39,168 nucleotides of DNA from Opitutaceae bacterium UBA3033 (GCA_002367815.1 DFDG01000131.1:1-39168); one strand, 5' to 3'; shown: positions 8,367 to 16,860, numbered from the stretch's first letter. Numbers and translations: made by a program. Notes: generated from the sequence alone by a model not told the origin.

Positions 8367-9113
8367 TTATTGACCGGAAGCTGCTTTCTCTTTTTTGGCT
8401 GCTTCCGGGTCGTTCATCAACTCCTCCAGCTTTAGGCCGGTGGCCGTTTGCAGCCCTTTGATGAATAGCCAGAGCGCCCACATCATCATGCCCATGCTCG
8501 GCACCACGATTACGGGCCAACTCCACAAATGCATTTTGCCAAGTTCATTGTTAAATGCCTCGGTACCGGTTGGACTCACCAATAGATACCGGGCCAGTCC
8601 ATAATTCAGCACGGCACTGATGAAAAACGACAGCGCGAGCAAACGACTGGCGGAGTGCAACAAGGGAACAAAGGCGGAGCGGGTTCCCCGTTCATCCATC
8701 GCCGTTTCGATGCGGCCGATATCCATTAATTGTGGGTTGTAGAGCAGTTCCTGAACTAATGGTAGTTTGGATCGCATCGAAACCAATACCGCGATGCCGA
8801 TTATGCCCGGAATCGCTGCTTCCTTGACGGCAAACCAGAACCCATCGAATTTCAAGAGGCCGAATCCTCCGGAAATCAGCACGCTGGCAAAGCCGATTAC
8901 CGATATGAAGTTGCAACGCCGCCGGCGGATAAAATCCTGCACGCCGTAAGCGATGGGAAAACAGAGGGCGATTATCAGCCCCCAAGTCGGCCCCAGCGAG
9001 GCTGCGCCACTGAATTTCGTCAGGATCAGCGTTGGCAGGGCAACATTGCATATGAGGTTGATGAGCAGATTTTCCCTCTTGGGAGCAGGGGCTGGTTTGG
9101 CAATGGCGTTCAT
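8367..9113 (-). CDS. Multi-pass membrane protein, VC0807-like
   Basis: A 248-aa integral membrane protein with about six hydrophobic segments. The N-terminal KRENLLINLICNVALPTLIL, the GPTWGLIIALCFPIAYGVQDF segment, then IGFASVLISGGFGLL, and late WSWPVIVVPSMGMMMWALWLF match what I remember of the uncharacterised VC0807 family. That recognition is from memory of sequence style and should be verified. The tail is charged (EELMNDPEAAKKEK). It diverges from pdxJ with 55 bases between starts, and converges on gltA. Function is unknown; distant similarity to the septation-protein-A type of membrane protein is possible. Confidence 0.8.
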   Translation of the reverse strand: MNAIAKPAPAPKRENLLINLICNVALPTLILTKFSGAASLGPTWGLIIALCFPIAYGVQDFIRRRRCNFISVIGFASVLISGGFGLLKFDGFWFAVKEAAIPGIIGIAVLVSMRSKLPLVQELLYNPQLMDIGRIETAMDERGTRSAFVPLLHSASRLLALSFFISAVLNYGLARYLLVSPTGTEAFNNELGKMHLWSWPVIVVPSMGMMMWALWLFIKGLQTATGLKLEELMNDPEAAKKEKAASGQ

Positions 9114-9168
9114 TTCGTTTTGCCATGAAGAATTGCTACCCGCTTAATCACGTCAAACCTCTGTCCTC

Positions 9169-9912
9169 ATGATTCTTCTAGGTATTAACATCGACCATTG
9201 CGCCACCGTGCGGGAAGCCCGCTATCGCATGGCGCCTGAGGCCATTGGTGGGGCCGTCGAACCCGATCCGGTTGCGTTGGCTTTGGCGGCCGAACGTGCC
9301 GGGGCTGATGGCGTAACTGCGCATTTGCGGGAAGATCGCCGACATGTGCAGGATCGCGATATTTGGCATTTGCGTGAGCGTATTGCCACTCGGCTGAACC
9401 TCGAAATGGCCTGCACCCCTGAAATGGTGAATCTGGCCCTGGCATTGAAACCTCACTCGGTTTGTTTGGTCCCGGAAAGTCGCGAGGAAATCACGACTGA
9501 AGGGGGACTGGACGTGGTAAAACACCGGGAACGCGTCAAGGAATGTGTTGATGCGATGAACGCGGCCGGCATCAAAACCAGTCTCTTTATCGATCCTGAT
9601 GCTCCCCAGATCGAGTTGGCCGCAGAATTGACCGCTCCTTGGATCGAGTTGCACACGGGTGCGTATGCCAATGCCTATTTCGGGTCAGAACGGGCCAATG
9701 AATTTAAACGTTTGCAAAAGGGTTGTGTGCTTGGGCACGCGTGCGGTCTGACAGTTAATGCTGGTCATGGTATCAACTACGTGAATATCGCCGAAGTGCG
9801 CACCCTGCCTCATCTGCACGAGCTCAATATCGGGCACAGCATTATTAGCCGCGCACTTTTCTCGGGAATCGAGGATGCTGTCGGCACGATGAAAACCCTG
9901 ATGAACTCATGA
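9169..9912 (+). CDS. pdxJ: Pyridoxine 5'-phosphate synthase
   Basis: Condenses 1-deoxyxylulose 5-phosphate with 3-amino-1-hydroxyacetone phosphate to pyridoxine 5'-phosphate, the ring-closing step of the DXP-dependent vitamin B6 pathway. The 247-aa TIM-barrel protein has the family signatures GINIDHCATVREAR (5-18), GADGVTAHLREDRRHVQDRD, LELHTGAYAN-like IELHTGAYAN, and HACGLTVNAGHGINYVN near the phosphate site. Length matches the family. The ATG at 9169 gives the expected N-terminus. It is the first gene of a compact operon, and its stop overlaps the next start by four bases (ATGA at 9909-9912), as is common for pdxJ-acpS. Confidence 0.96.
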   Translation: MILLGINIDHCATVREARYRMAPEAIGGAVEPDPVALALAAERAGADGVTAHLREDRRHVQDRDIWHLRERIATRLNLEMACTPEMVNLALALKPHSVCLVPESREEITTEGGLDVVKHRERVKECVDAMNAAGIKTSLFIDPDAPQIELAAELTAPWIELHTGAYANAYFGSERANEFKRLQKGCVLGHACGLTVNAGHGINYVNIAEVRTLPHLHELNIGHSIISRALFSGIEDAVGTMKTLMNS

Positions 9913-10328
9913 GCCAAGGAATGTGCTTCTCGTTGCCCCCCGGTGGAACCTTGATTGGGATTGGATGCGACCTCATTGAGGTGGAGCGCATCCGCGGCGT
10001 GTTGGAACGCCATGGCGATCGGTTTCTCAAGCGCACCTTTACCGACGAGGAGCAGGCCTATTGTTCCCAACTCAAATTTCCGCACAAACATTATGCCGCC
10101 CGTTGGGCGGCCAAGGAAGCGGTGTCGAAAGCGTTTACCACGGGGATTGGCAGCCACTTGGATTGGACTTCAGTTTCTGTTTATCATGGCCTGCGTCTGG
10201 AGCCATTGATCCGCCTCGATGACAAAGCCACCGCCTTGCTGCATCAAATTGGCGGCACCGGTGTATTGGTTTCCCTCTCGCATACTGAGACCCATGCGAT
10301 GGCAGTGGCCGCCTTGGTAAGGAGTTAA
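9909..10328 (+). CDS. acpS: Holo-[acyl-carrier-protein] synthase
   Basis: Transfers 4'-phosphopantetheine from CoA to acyl carrier protein, activating fatty-acid synthesis. The 139-aa protein shows the AcpS signatures GIGCDLIEVERI (with the Mg-binding Asp), RWAAKEAVSKAF (with the Mg-binding Glu) and SLSHT near the C-terminus. The ATG at 9909 overlaps the pdxJ stop; it adds about 15 residues before GTLIGIGCD compared with typical AcpS. No other start is clearly better. Coupled translation with pdxJ is likely. Confidence 0.94.
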   Translation: MSQGMCFSLPPGGTLIGIGCDLIEVERIRGVLERHGDRFLKRTFTDEEQAYCSQLKFPHKHYAARWAAKEAVSKAFTTGIGSHLDWTSVSVYHGLRLEPLIRLDDKATALLHQIGGTGVLVSLSHTETHAMAVAALVRS

Positions 10329-10332
10329 ACCC

Positions 10333-10860
10333 ATGAATCCTGCTGCGCCCAAACCGCCCTCGCTGTCGCAGCTTTCCAAAACTCCATCATGGATTTCGAT
10401 AGGCTTTTTACTGGGGGCTCTCTTTGTCTGGTTGTTGCCCAGCCCCGAACCAATTGTCATTGAGGTGCCGGTAAAGTCCGAAGTCGTGCCCCCCTTGGTC
10501 GCCACCCGCACGCAGCCGGACTTCAGTGAACTTGAAGCCGTCTTTGCCCTGTGGAATAAACCGGCAGTTTGGGCGAATGACCTTACCGAAGTGGCTTTGT
10601 GGGATATCGAAGCCAAACAATATTCGCGCTTTTACGAAGTGCGGCGATCCGGGGAGCAATTCTACTATCGATCGATTTTCAGACTGACCCGCCCCATCCT
10701 GACCCATGGGGTCGAGGCGAACGCTCCGCTACTCTTCACGGAACCCGATGCCAGACGGCAGGAATGGTTGCAGCAACACGACGAGACGAATTGGAAGGCC
10801 ATTACTGATTCCATTCAAAAGATCTCGCCTCCTGTCAAACCAGGAATTGAAGGGAAGTAA
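10333..10860 (+). CDS. Single-pass membrane protein, unknown function
   Basis: A 175-aa protein with a proline-rich cytoplasmic N-terminus, one membrane segment (about residues 21-36, ISIGFLLGALFVWLLP) and a soluble, probably periplasmic, domain of about 130 residues. That domain has aromatic-rich stretches such as YSRFYEVRRSGEQFYYRSIFRL. I do not recognise a family. It starts 4 bases after acpS and ends one base before the nnr start, so it is inside the pdxJ-acpS-nnr-dprA operon. That placement says it is expressed with these genes, but not what it does. Confidence 0.75.
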   Translation: MNPAAPKPPSLSQLSKTPSWISIGFLLGALFVWLLPSPEPIVIEVPVKSEVVPPLVATRTQPDFSELEAVFALWNKPAVWANDLTEVALWDIEAKQYSRFYEVRRSGEQFYYRSIFRLTRPILTHGVEANAPLLFTEPDARRQEWLQQHDETNWKAITDSIQKISPPVKPGIEGK

Positions 10861-10861
10861 C

Positions 10862-12406
10862 ATGCACCACAGCATGGCTCATCCGATTCTTTCCGGTGCG
10901 GAAACGAAAATTCTGGAGAGCAAATTATTTGGCGGGGATGAGTCTGTGGAATGGCAAGCGATGCTGGTTGCGGGAGCAGCGATTGGCCGCAGGGCCCTGA
11001 ATGATTTTCTGGAGATTGGAGGATTTCCCCGTGATGGCCGATTGTTGGTTCTGGCGGGTAAGGGACACAATGGAGGTGACGCGCTACTGGCGGCAGCATA
11101 CATCAGTCAGCAATATCCTGAGGTGCAGATCGACGTATTATTGGTCTATGGCCCAAAGCAACTACGCCCCTTGTCCCTGCGCACTTGGCAGCAGCTTCAG
11201 ACTGAACACTCCCCAAAAGTTAAGGTGGTTACGCTGAAATCGCTCAGAAGATCCTATGACTTGTGCCTTGATGGTCTCTTTGGTTTTCAGTTTCACCCGC
11301 CCTTGGATGGAACCTCAATCGAGGTATTAGAAGCGGTCAATGCCTTGCCCGTGAGGCTTCGGGCCGCGGTTGATTTGCCCAGTGGTGGCGATACCCCGGC
11401 AGCATTTCGAGCAGATTTCACCTATGCAACCGGCGTGCTAAAGCAGTCCTTGCTGGCAATGCCCAACGCGGGGCGACTGCGCTACCTCGATCTTGGTTGG
11501 TGGGTAGGCAGCGCCAAATTCTCAAGCGCCTCCAAGCAGGCGGCCTACAATCCAATCACAACAGACACTTACTCTGGGAGTGATCGCGTGCTGACGGATG
11601 GGATTCTGCAGCCATTGCGCGGTTGGCGAGATCCATACACCGATAAACGCGGGCAAGGTCATTTGTTTGTGGTAGCCGGATCACGCCACTATCCCGGTGC
11701 GGCACTGATGACGGTCATGGCCGCATTGCGCAGCGGGGCGGGGTTGGTGAGCGCGTTTGTGCCGGAATCACTGGTGAGTGCATTTGCCGCACAAGTGCCT
11801 GAAGCCATTTGGGTGGGTTGGCCGGAAACGCCTGATGGCGGGCTTGCATTGGAAGGTCATCATTTGCTTAAGGAACGGATCGCACGGGCCTCTGCTTTGG
11901 TTGTCGGTCCCGGAATGGGTCGCGAAGCAGAGACTTTGGCTTTGGCGGCTGATATCGTGAAATCTTCAACTGTGCCGGTCTTGGTTGATGCCGATGCGTT
12001 GCAAGCATCAGTAATCGCGAATTCTAATGGGTCGCTGGTGCTCACGCCTCATCTCGGAGAGTTTTCCCGTATTTCGGATGGATTGGAACTACATGATTTC
12101 GCCACGAAAACGAGAGCCACTGTCGTGTTGAAAGGGCCGATAACGCGAATAACTGCTGGTGACGAAGTGTATCATAGTATTTTTGGCGGCCCGGTGCTGG
12201 CCCGTGGAGGCAGTGGCGATTTGTTGGCGGGAATCATTGGTGCGCAATTGGCGCAAAATCCCCATGAAGTCCTACCGTCGGTTTGCCGCGGGGTGGCGTG
12301 GCACGGTTTGGCGGCTGATGCTTTGGCCAGAACTCATGGTGCTGTGGCAGTGCGCACGACTCAACTTCTCGACTTTCTCGGAACCGCTTTAAGACTACGG
12401 TCATGA
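10862..12406 (+). CDS. nnr: Bifunctional NAD(P)H-hydrate epimerase / ADP-dependent dehydratase
   Basis: Repairs damaged NAD(P)H hydrates: the N-terminal YjeF_N domain epimerises R- and S-hydrates and the C-terminal kinase-like domain dehydrates the S form using ADP. The protein is 514 aa, the usual fused size. The epimerase half has VLAGKGHNGGDALLAA (His where many relatives have Asn), LDGLFGFQFHPPLDG and AVDLPSG. The dehydratase half has FVVAGSRHYPGAAL, VGPGMG, PVLVDADAL, LTPHLGE, VVLKGP and the ATP/ADP loop GGSGDLLAG. The frame is open upstream into the previous gene; ATG 10862 is chosen because it sits one base after the previous stop. A second ATG at 10874 is also possible. The stop overlaps the dprA start (ATGA at 12403). 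Confidence 0.93.
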   Translation: MHHSMAHPILSGAETKILESKLFGGDESVEWQAMLVAGAAIGRRALNDFLEIGGFPRDGRLLVLAGKGHNGGDALLAAAYISQQYPEVQIDVLLVYGPKQLRPLSLRTWQQLQTEHSPKVKVVTLKSLRRSYDLCLDGLFGFQFHPPLDGTSIEVLEAVNALPVRLRAAVDLPSGGDTPAAFRADFTYATGVLKQSLLAMPNAGRLRYLDLGWWVGSAKFSSASKQAAYNPITTDTYSGSDRVLTDGILQPLRGWRDPYTDKRGQGHLFVVAGSRHYPGAALMTVMAALRSGAGLVSAFVPESLVSAFAAQVPEAIWVGWPETPDGGLALEGHHLLKERIARASALVVGPGMGREAETLALAADIVKSSTVPVLVDADALQASVIANSNGSLVLTPHLGEFSRISDGLELHDFATKTRATVVLKGPITRITAGDEVYHSIFGGPVLARGGSGDLLAGIIGAQLAQNPHEVLPSVCRGVAWHGLAADALARTHGAVAVRTTQLLDFLGTALRLRS

Positions 12407-13533
12407 ATGCCGAGTTGACCACGCAGCAGGCTCTGTTGGTGCTCAATGCTCTGCCCAACATCGGCCCCATTTCGCTCAATCGTTTGTTAACGGATTTGGG
12501 TGGAGACCCTCGTGAAGTTCTGAATGCTCCCGCCCGCCGGTTGGAAAGCGTTAAGGGCGTGGGCCCGGCGATCAGTGGCACGGTTCGCAATTGGTCTGAG
12601 CATTTCAATCTGGTCCGAGAAGAGGAGCGCATGGCCAAGGCCAACACAGTTTTTATCACCCCTGATAATACGGGCTATCCTCGACTGCTAAAGGAAATCA
12701 ATGATCCGCCGATCGGCCTTTACCGCAAAGGCAACTATGAGTTTGGCCAACCCTGCATCGCGATTGTAGGTAGTCGGCGGACGACGCTTTATGGGCAGAG
12801 TGTGGCGAAGAGATTTTCTGCTGATCTCGCTCGTCTCGGGTTTTGCATCGTGAGTGGACTGGCCCGTGGCATCGACACCGCGGCGCATGAAGGCGCGCTG
12901 TCGGTTGGCGGCAAAACGGCCGCAGTGCTCGGTAGTGGCATCGATATAATTTACCCGCCGGAGAACCTCGATCTTTACCGCAAAATCGAAGCCGAAGGCG
13001 CGATCTTGTCCGAGTTTCCCTTTGGACGTCGGGCGGATCGGCAAAGTTTCCCGATGCGCAATCGCGTCGTGGCGGGGATTTGTGATGCGGTCATTGTCGT
13101 GGAAAGCGACGTCCAAGGAGGATCGATGATCACCGCACGATTTGCTGGTGAGCAGGGGCGATTGGTCTATGCGGTGCCGGGACGTATCGATCAGGCAACC
13201 AGTCAAGGTTGCCATCAGCTGATCCGCGATGGAGCGACCCTCTTGACGTGTGTGGATGATATTTTGTCGGAATTAAATTACCTCGATGGATTCCGGCCGT
13301 CTCCAATTCCACCCAAAGAGGGCCAGGAAGATTCCGCGATTATCGCTGGCGAACTGACCTCCGATGAAGCCATGATCATGGCCTGCTTTACCGGCGGGGC
13401 CATCCTTACGCCGGATGCGGTTGCGGAACTCACCGGATTGAGTGCGACCAGTCTTTCGTCACTCATTATGATGCTGGAACTCAAACACCGGCTGGCCCGC
13501 CGCCTTGATGGGAGTTTTGAAGCACGGCATTGA
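12403..13533 (+). CDS. dprA: DNA-processing protein DprA
   Basis: Binds incoming single-stranded DNA and loads RecA during natural transformation. The 376-aa protein has an N-terminal helix-hairpin-helix/SAM-like region (NALPNIGPISLNRLL and VKGVGPAI) and the Rossmann-type DprA core, with the hallmark GSRRTT (123-128), SGLARGIDTAAHEGAL (from 151), SEFPFG and FPMRNRVVAG. It also has a C-terminal winged-helix region (LTPDAVAELTGLS). The core is complete, so the gene looks functional. It is the last gene of the pdxJ operon and is followed by an inverted repeat that may stop or shield the transcript. Genes for the uptake machinery are not in the window. Confidence 0.95.
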   Translation: MNAELTTQQALLVLNALPNIGPISLNRLLTDLGGDPREVLNAPARRLESVKGVGPAISGTVRNWSEHFNLVREEERMAKANTVFITPDNTGYPRLLKEINDPPIGLYRKGNYEFGQPCIAIVGSRRTTLYGQSVAKRFSADLARLGFCIVSGLARGIDTAAHEGALSVGGKTAAVLGSGIDIIYPPENLDLYRKIEAEGAILSEFPFGRRADRQSFPMRNRVVAGICDAVIVVESDVQGGSMITARFAGEQGRLVYAVPGRIDQATSQGCHQLIRDGATLLTCVDDILSELNYLDGFRPSPIPPKEGQEDSAIIAGELTSDEAMIMACFTGGAILTPDAVAELTGLSATSLSSLIMMLELKHRLARRLDGSFEARH

Positions 13534-13538
13534 ATATG

Positions 13539-13613
13539 TAGGGCGGGGCTTCAGAACCCCGCCTTTCGTTGAACCCATCGTTTTCGTTGGTGGGGTTCTG
13601 AGACCCCGCCCTA
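13539..13613. repeat. Nested palindromic intergenic repeat (long form)
   Basis: Two 25-base arms (13539-13563 and 13589-13613) are inverted copies of each other with 22 of 25 positions matching. Each arm is also a small hairpin built from a 7-bp GC-rich stem. The repeat lies between convergent genes (dprA and the PhyH-type gene). The remaining bases to 13689 hold no gene. The arm edges (TAGGG then a GC core) resemble the shorter hairpins at 31274 and 31842. Confidence 0.8.
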
Positions 13614-13689
13614 AATTATTTCATCACGTTCAAACGCCGGCCTCATTTTCCACGCTTTCGTTCCACCCAAAGGCGGGACTTAAACGCAA

Positions 13690-14505
13690 CTAGTGGACTT
13701 TGATCGCTTTGCTGACCTCGTCACCCCAAGTGCCAGCGATAGTTGTGCCATATTCCTCGAAACCACCCGTGGCTTTGGGTCCGGTGAGTCGCGGGCGTGG
13801 ATTGCCGATACGACCGGTGGTGTAGAACTCTTCACTGGTTTGATCGTGACAGAGAAAATGATAGGCCAGTCCCGCCCGCTCAGTGTCGGTGGTGTTGTCG
13901 CCGGTGCAATGCGGGGTGCCATAGCAGAAGAACAGCACGCCACCGGCCTTCAGCTCCACGGTTTCAGCCTTGGCTTCATCGGGAAAACAGCGGATGTGGT
14001 GATCACTGTTCCCATCGCGCTCATGCGGGAGGATGGTGCCGTAGGCATGGGGCACGACCCGCATCGTGCCATTGGCGACCGTGGCATCATGGATGGCGAT
14101 CCACATGGCGGTGCCACGGAGAGGTTGGGGTACTTTGAAATACGCATTGTCCTGATGCCAGGCCGTGCCCATGCCGGTCTTACCGGGTTTCAGGAAAATC
14201 TGATCGAGGTGTAGGGTTACTTCCTCGCCGATGAGATTCGTGACTGCTTCGATGACCTTGGGCGCGAAGGGCAGGGCGCGAATCAATGTGCTGTAGAAGT
14301 TGGCGGGGCAGAGCTGCAGATTCTGTTTGGTGCCAGAGGTGGTCTTGCCATCGCCTTCAGTTGCCACGTTACGGAGGAAACTATTTCTTTTGAGCCTCTC
14401 AATATCGGCCTGCAGTGCGGCGGTTTCCTTGGCATCAAAAAACCCGGGCACCGCGAGATAACCACGGCTGCGAAATACTTTGATTTGATCAGGAGTAATT
14501 TTCAT
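13690..14505 (-). CDS. Phytanoyl-CoA dioxygenase family protein (first copy)
   Basis: A 271-aa Fe(II)/2-oxoglutarate-dependent oxygenase of the PhyH type. It begins MKITPDQIKVFRSRGYLAVPGFF, the usual opening helix and strand. The iron-binding HxD...H triad is visible as His117/Asp119 (AWHQDN) and His199 (GTPHC), with Arg210 placed to bind 2-oxoglutarate. The metal site looks complete. The ATG at 14505 is preferred over a TTG three codons upstream. The substrate is unknown: family members hydroxylate lipids, ectoine, phosphonates and other small molecules. It lies 24 bases downstream of the HIT gene on the same strand, so the two may be cotranscribed. Confidence 0.9.
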   Translation of the reverse strand: MKITPDQIKVFRSRGYLAVPGFFDAKETAALQADIERLKRNSFLRNVATEGDGKTTSGTKQNLQLCPANFYSTLIRALPFAPKVIEAVTNLIGEEVTLHLDQIFLKPGKTGMGTAWHQDNAYFKVPQPLRGTAMWIAIHDATVANGTMRVVPHAYGTILPHERDGNSDHHIRCFPDEAKAETVELKAGGVLFFCYGTPHCTGDNTTDTERAGLAYHFLCHDQTSEEFYTTGRIGNPRPRLTGPKATGGFEEYGTTIAGTWGDEVSKAIKVH

Positions 14506-14529
14506 GGGGTGCAAGATCTGAAAACATAT

Positions 14530-14871
14530 TTAGCCCGGGGGCCATGCCATTTGGCGACCACCGAGAAGATGCACGTGCAAGTGGGGGACTGATTCGCCGC
14601 CGTGGGGTCCGTTGTTGATCACGATGCGATAACCGGCCGAGAGTTTTAATTCGCGGGCGACTTGGGCGGCAGTGAGGAGCACGTGACCGAGGAGGGCCTG
14701 ATCTTCGGGCGACGTTTCTCCCACACGAGCGATCAATTTTTTGGGAATGACCAACACATGCACGGGTGCTTCTGGCTGCACATCGTGGATCGCGATGCAG
14801 TGCTCATCTTCATGGACGATCTTGGCAGGAATTTCACGGTCGATGATTTTCTGAAAGATGGTTTTAGACAT
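14530..14871 (-). CDS. HIT family nucleotide-binding protein
   Basis: A 113-aa histidine-triad protein of the HINT/PKCI group, which hydrolyses purine nucleoside phosphoramidates and similar nucleotide conjugates. The opening TIFQKIIDREIPAKIVHEDEH is typical of HINT proteins. The active-site triad is HLHVHLLGG near the C-terminus, preceded by NNGPHGGESVPH. Length equals the family norm. A cellular role as housekeeping aminoacyl-AMP or phosphoramidate hydrolase is likely from family knowledge. The upstream 390 bases contain the direct repeat described separately. Confidence 0.94.
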   Translation of the reverse strand: MSKTIFQKIIDREIPAKIVHEDEHCIAIHDVQPEAPVHVLVIPKKLIARVGETSPEDQALLGHVLLTAAQVARELKLSAGYRIVINNGPHGGESVPHLHVHLLGGRQMAWPPG

Positions 14872-14891
14872 GGGGGTAGTCAGAATATTAA

Positions 14892-15200
14892 ATGTGGAAA
14901 TCAGGAAGAAAGACAGGAACTGAAAATACCTTTTATCTGGAACTCATGAACTCAGGAAACTGAAAATGTTATCGGATGTGAAGGTTCGTTGAATGATTCC
15001 AGCGTTTCTGAGTTCCAGATTAATAATCAGAGAGCAGTAGGTGCGGCTAAAAATGGGGTCGGGAGCAATATGGAAATTAGGAATATAGGAACTGAAAATA
15101 CGCTTTACCTGAAATTCATGAACTCAGGAAACTGAAAATTGAGGAACGGAGGCGGAGGTCTGTTGATCGTTTCCAACTTTCCAGAGTTCCAGATATAATA
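14892..15200. repeat. Two direct copies of a ~135-bp intergenic repeat
   Basis: Copy 1 (14892-15027) and copy 2 (15068-15200) share the same order of blocks: TGGAAAT-AGGAA, GGAACTGAAAATAC, a CATGAACTCAGGAAACTGAAAAT core, a GTT-GA-T/CGTTTCCA-like middle and GAGTTCCAGATA/TAATA. The offset is about 176 bases. In copy 1 a perfect 12-base inverted pair (14935-14946 with 15009-15020) makes a long stem-loop; in copy 2 it is degraded. The gene-free stretch 14872-15260 is mostly made of these copies. The two copies have diverged, so the duplication is not recent. No open frame of credible coding quality is present. Confidence 0.8.
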
Positions 15201-15260
15201 CTGGATCTGCGAAGTAAAATCCGGATTGAGTGGTTTGCTTCCTCCTTTCCACATTTAATA

Positions 15261-15764
15261 TCACAAAAACAGCAATTGCAGGTTGGCACTGGGGGAGGTG
15301 CGGGCAGCGGCGAGATCGCGGATGAAGGAGAGGGTGTCTTCGTATTCTTGCAGGCGACGACCAACAGCGCGCTTGGGCGGTGGAATCAAGGCGGGGCGGA
15401 GATTGGTGACTAGCAGAGTGGCTTCGCTATGAGTCGCCAGTTGCTTCAGTCCGGTCATGATTTCGTCGCGGGCAAAAAGTGGCGTGGCTGAAGTCAGGGT
15501 GCGGGCGGCATCCCAGTGGAAAAACCCATGAGCGGGAAGATGGGCAAACGATTGGGCGAGTAACCGGGCGGCGGCGGCGTTGAAATCGCGATCAAACTTG
15601 GCTGCATATTCGGGGTGCGCGGCGGTTTGGGTTTCGAGCTCCGCCAAACTGAAGGAGATCGCCGCTTTGATTTGTTCGGCGAGGTATAAGTCCTGGCCGG
15701 TGATGTGGGCAAAAAGCGCGTTGATGAAATGGAGGCGACGAAGCTCCGCGCGGTCGGGCGTCAT
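15261..15764 (-). CDS. Protein of unknown function downstream of nrdR
   Basis: A 167-aa soluble protein, rich in Ala and Leu and predicted to be mostly helical. The middle contains FDRDFNAAAARLLAQSF and the end ARTSPSANLQLLFL. No signal peptide, membrane segment or metal motif is visible and I do not recognise the family. Its ATG overlaps the nrdR stop by four bases (15761-15764), so it is very likely translated together with nrdR. It is the last gene of the pabA-nrdR-unknown group. The frame is clean and contiguous, supporting a real gene. Confidence 0.7.
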   Translation of the reverse strand: MTPDRAELRRLHFINALFAHITGQDLYLAEQIKAAISFSLAELETQTAAHPEYAAKFDRDFNAAAARLLAQSFAHLPAHGFFHWDAARTLTSATPLFARDEIMTGLKQLATHSEATLLVTNLRPALIPPPKRAVGRRLQEYEDTLSFIRDLAAARTSPSANLQLLFL

Positions 15765-16219
15765 TTCTTTATCTTGGGCAACGTGCTGATCTCGTGCATA
15801 AATTCGGAGACGTCACGAAATTCCTTATAAACACTGGCGAAGCGCACGTAGGCGACTTGGTCGATGGTGCGTAGGCGTTGCATGACACTTTCGCCCAAGG
15901 CCTTTGAGGGTATGTCGCTCTCATACTGGGCCTCCACCATGTCGACGACGTCATCGACCACCATCGTGATTTGCTCGATATCCACCGGACGTTTGTGACA
16001 GGCGGCGCGGATGGCGTGCACGAGTTTCTCGCGATCGAATTCCTCCCGGCGACCATCCCGTTTCATCACGACCAAGCCATCCCGCACGAAGGACTCGGTG
16101 GTGCTGAAGCGGTTGCTGCACTCCAGACACTCCCGGCGCCGGCGAATGGTGTTACCCTCCTTGCTGATGCGGGAGTCGATAACCTTGTCTTCAATTGAGG
16201 TGCACTTGGGGCAACGCAT
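15761..16219 (-). CDS. nrdR: Transcriptional repressor NrdR
   Basis: Zinc-ribbon/ATP-cone regulator that represses ribonucleotide reductase genes when dATP is high. The 152-aa protein has the zinc knuckles Cys3/Cys6 (MRCPKC) and Cys31/Cys34 (CLEC), the RRRRECLEC DNA-binding region, and the ATP-cone with VVMKRDGRREEFDREKL and VAYVRFASVYKEF. Length is standard. Ribonucleotide reductase genes and NrdR boxes were not seen in this window, so its targets lie elsewhere. It starts 11 bases after pabA ends. Confidence 0.96.
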   Translation of the reverse strand: MRCPKCTSIEDKVIDSRISKEGNTIRRRRECLECSNRFSTTESFVRDGLVVMKRDGRREEFDREKLVHAIRAACHKRPVDIEQITMVVDDVVDMVEAQYESDIPSKALGESVMQRLRTIDQVAYVRFASVYKEFRDVSEFMHEISTLPKIKK

Positions 16220-16230
16220 GGTATTTTGAG

Positions 16231-16797
16231 TTAACTAAGCGACAGGAAGTTTTTGAGAATGTTCATGCCATTTTCGGTGGCAATGGACTCAGGGTGGAAT
16301 TGCACCCCCCAGATAGGCAAGGTCTTATGACGGATTCCCATGATTTCGCCTTCCGCAGTTTCAGCGGTGATTTCAAGGCAATCGGGCATACTGGCCCGTT
16401 CCACGAGCAGCGAGTGATAGCGGGTGGCGGCGAAAGCCTGCGGCATCCCTTGGAACACGTCGGTGCCTTGGTGCAGGATCGGCGAGGTCTTGCCGTGCAT
16501 CAGCCGATCAGCCCGGACAATCTTGCCCCCAAAATAATGCCCCACCGCTTGGGCGCCAAGGCAGACCCCAAAAATGGGTTTTTTGCCCGCAAAAGCCCCA
16601 ATCATATCCAGTGAAACGCCCGCCTCAGTGGGTGAGCAAGGGCCTGGTGAAATCAGCACGCGATCGGGATTGAGCGCCAACGCCTCTGCTGGAGTGATCT
16701 CATTGTTGCGAAATACGCGCTGCTCCACGCCCAATTGACCGAAGTATTGGACGAGGTTAAAAGTGAAAGAATCGAAATTATCGATAACGAGGAGCAC
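16231..16797 (-). CDS. pabA: Anthranilate/aminodeoxychorismate synthase, glutamine amidotransferase subunit
   Basis: Class I amidotransferase that passes ammonia to TrpE (tryptophan pathway) or PabB (folate pathway). The 188-aa protein opens MLLVIDNFDSFTFNLVQYF, the classic TrpG/PabA N-terminus, and has SPGPCSP, nucleophile Cys79 (GVCLGAQ), and His168/Glu170 (QFHPES). The GTG at 16797 is chosen because it places that signature at residue 1; a longer frame back to 16878 would overlap the tgt start and adds no conserved residues. Neither trpE nor pabB is adjacent, so the choice between trpG and pabA cannot be made here; many bacteria use one protein for both. Confidence 0.9.
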   Translation of the reverse strand: MLLVIDNFDSFTFNLVQYFGQLGVEQRVFRNNEITPAEALALNPDRVLISPGPCSPTEAGVSLDMIGAFAGKKPIFGVCLGAQAVGHYFGGKIVRADRLMHGKTSPILHQGTDVFQGMPQAFAATRYHSLLVERASMPDCLEITAETAEGEIMGIRHKTLPIWGVQFHPESIATENGMNILKNFLSLS

Positions 16798-16860
16798 CCA
16801 TGCATCTACCGACGGGTTGACATAGGGGTCAAGCGTGCGGGTAAGCTGTGGTAAACTCAG

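Noticed and set aside
10706..10861. 52-codon extension of nnr into the preceding gene
   Set aside because: The frame is open, but the residues are not family-like and overlap a real gene in another frame.
16817..16847. TTGACA with TAAGCT before tgt as a promoter
   Set aside because: The -35 is perfect but the spacing (19) is long and the -10 match weak.
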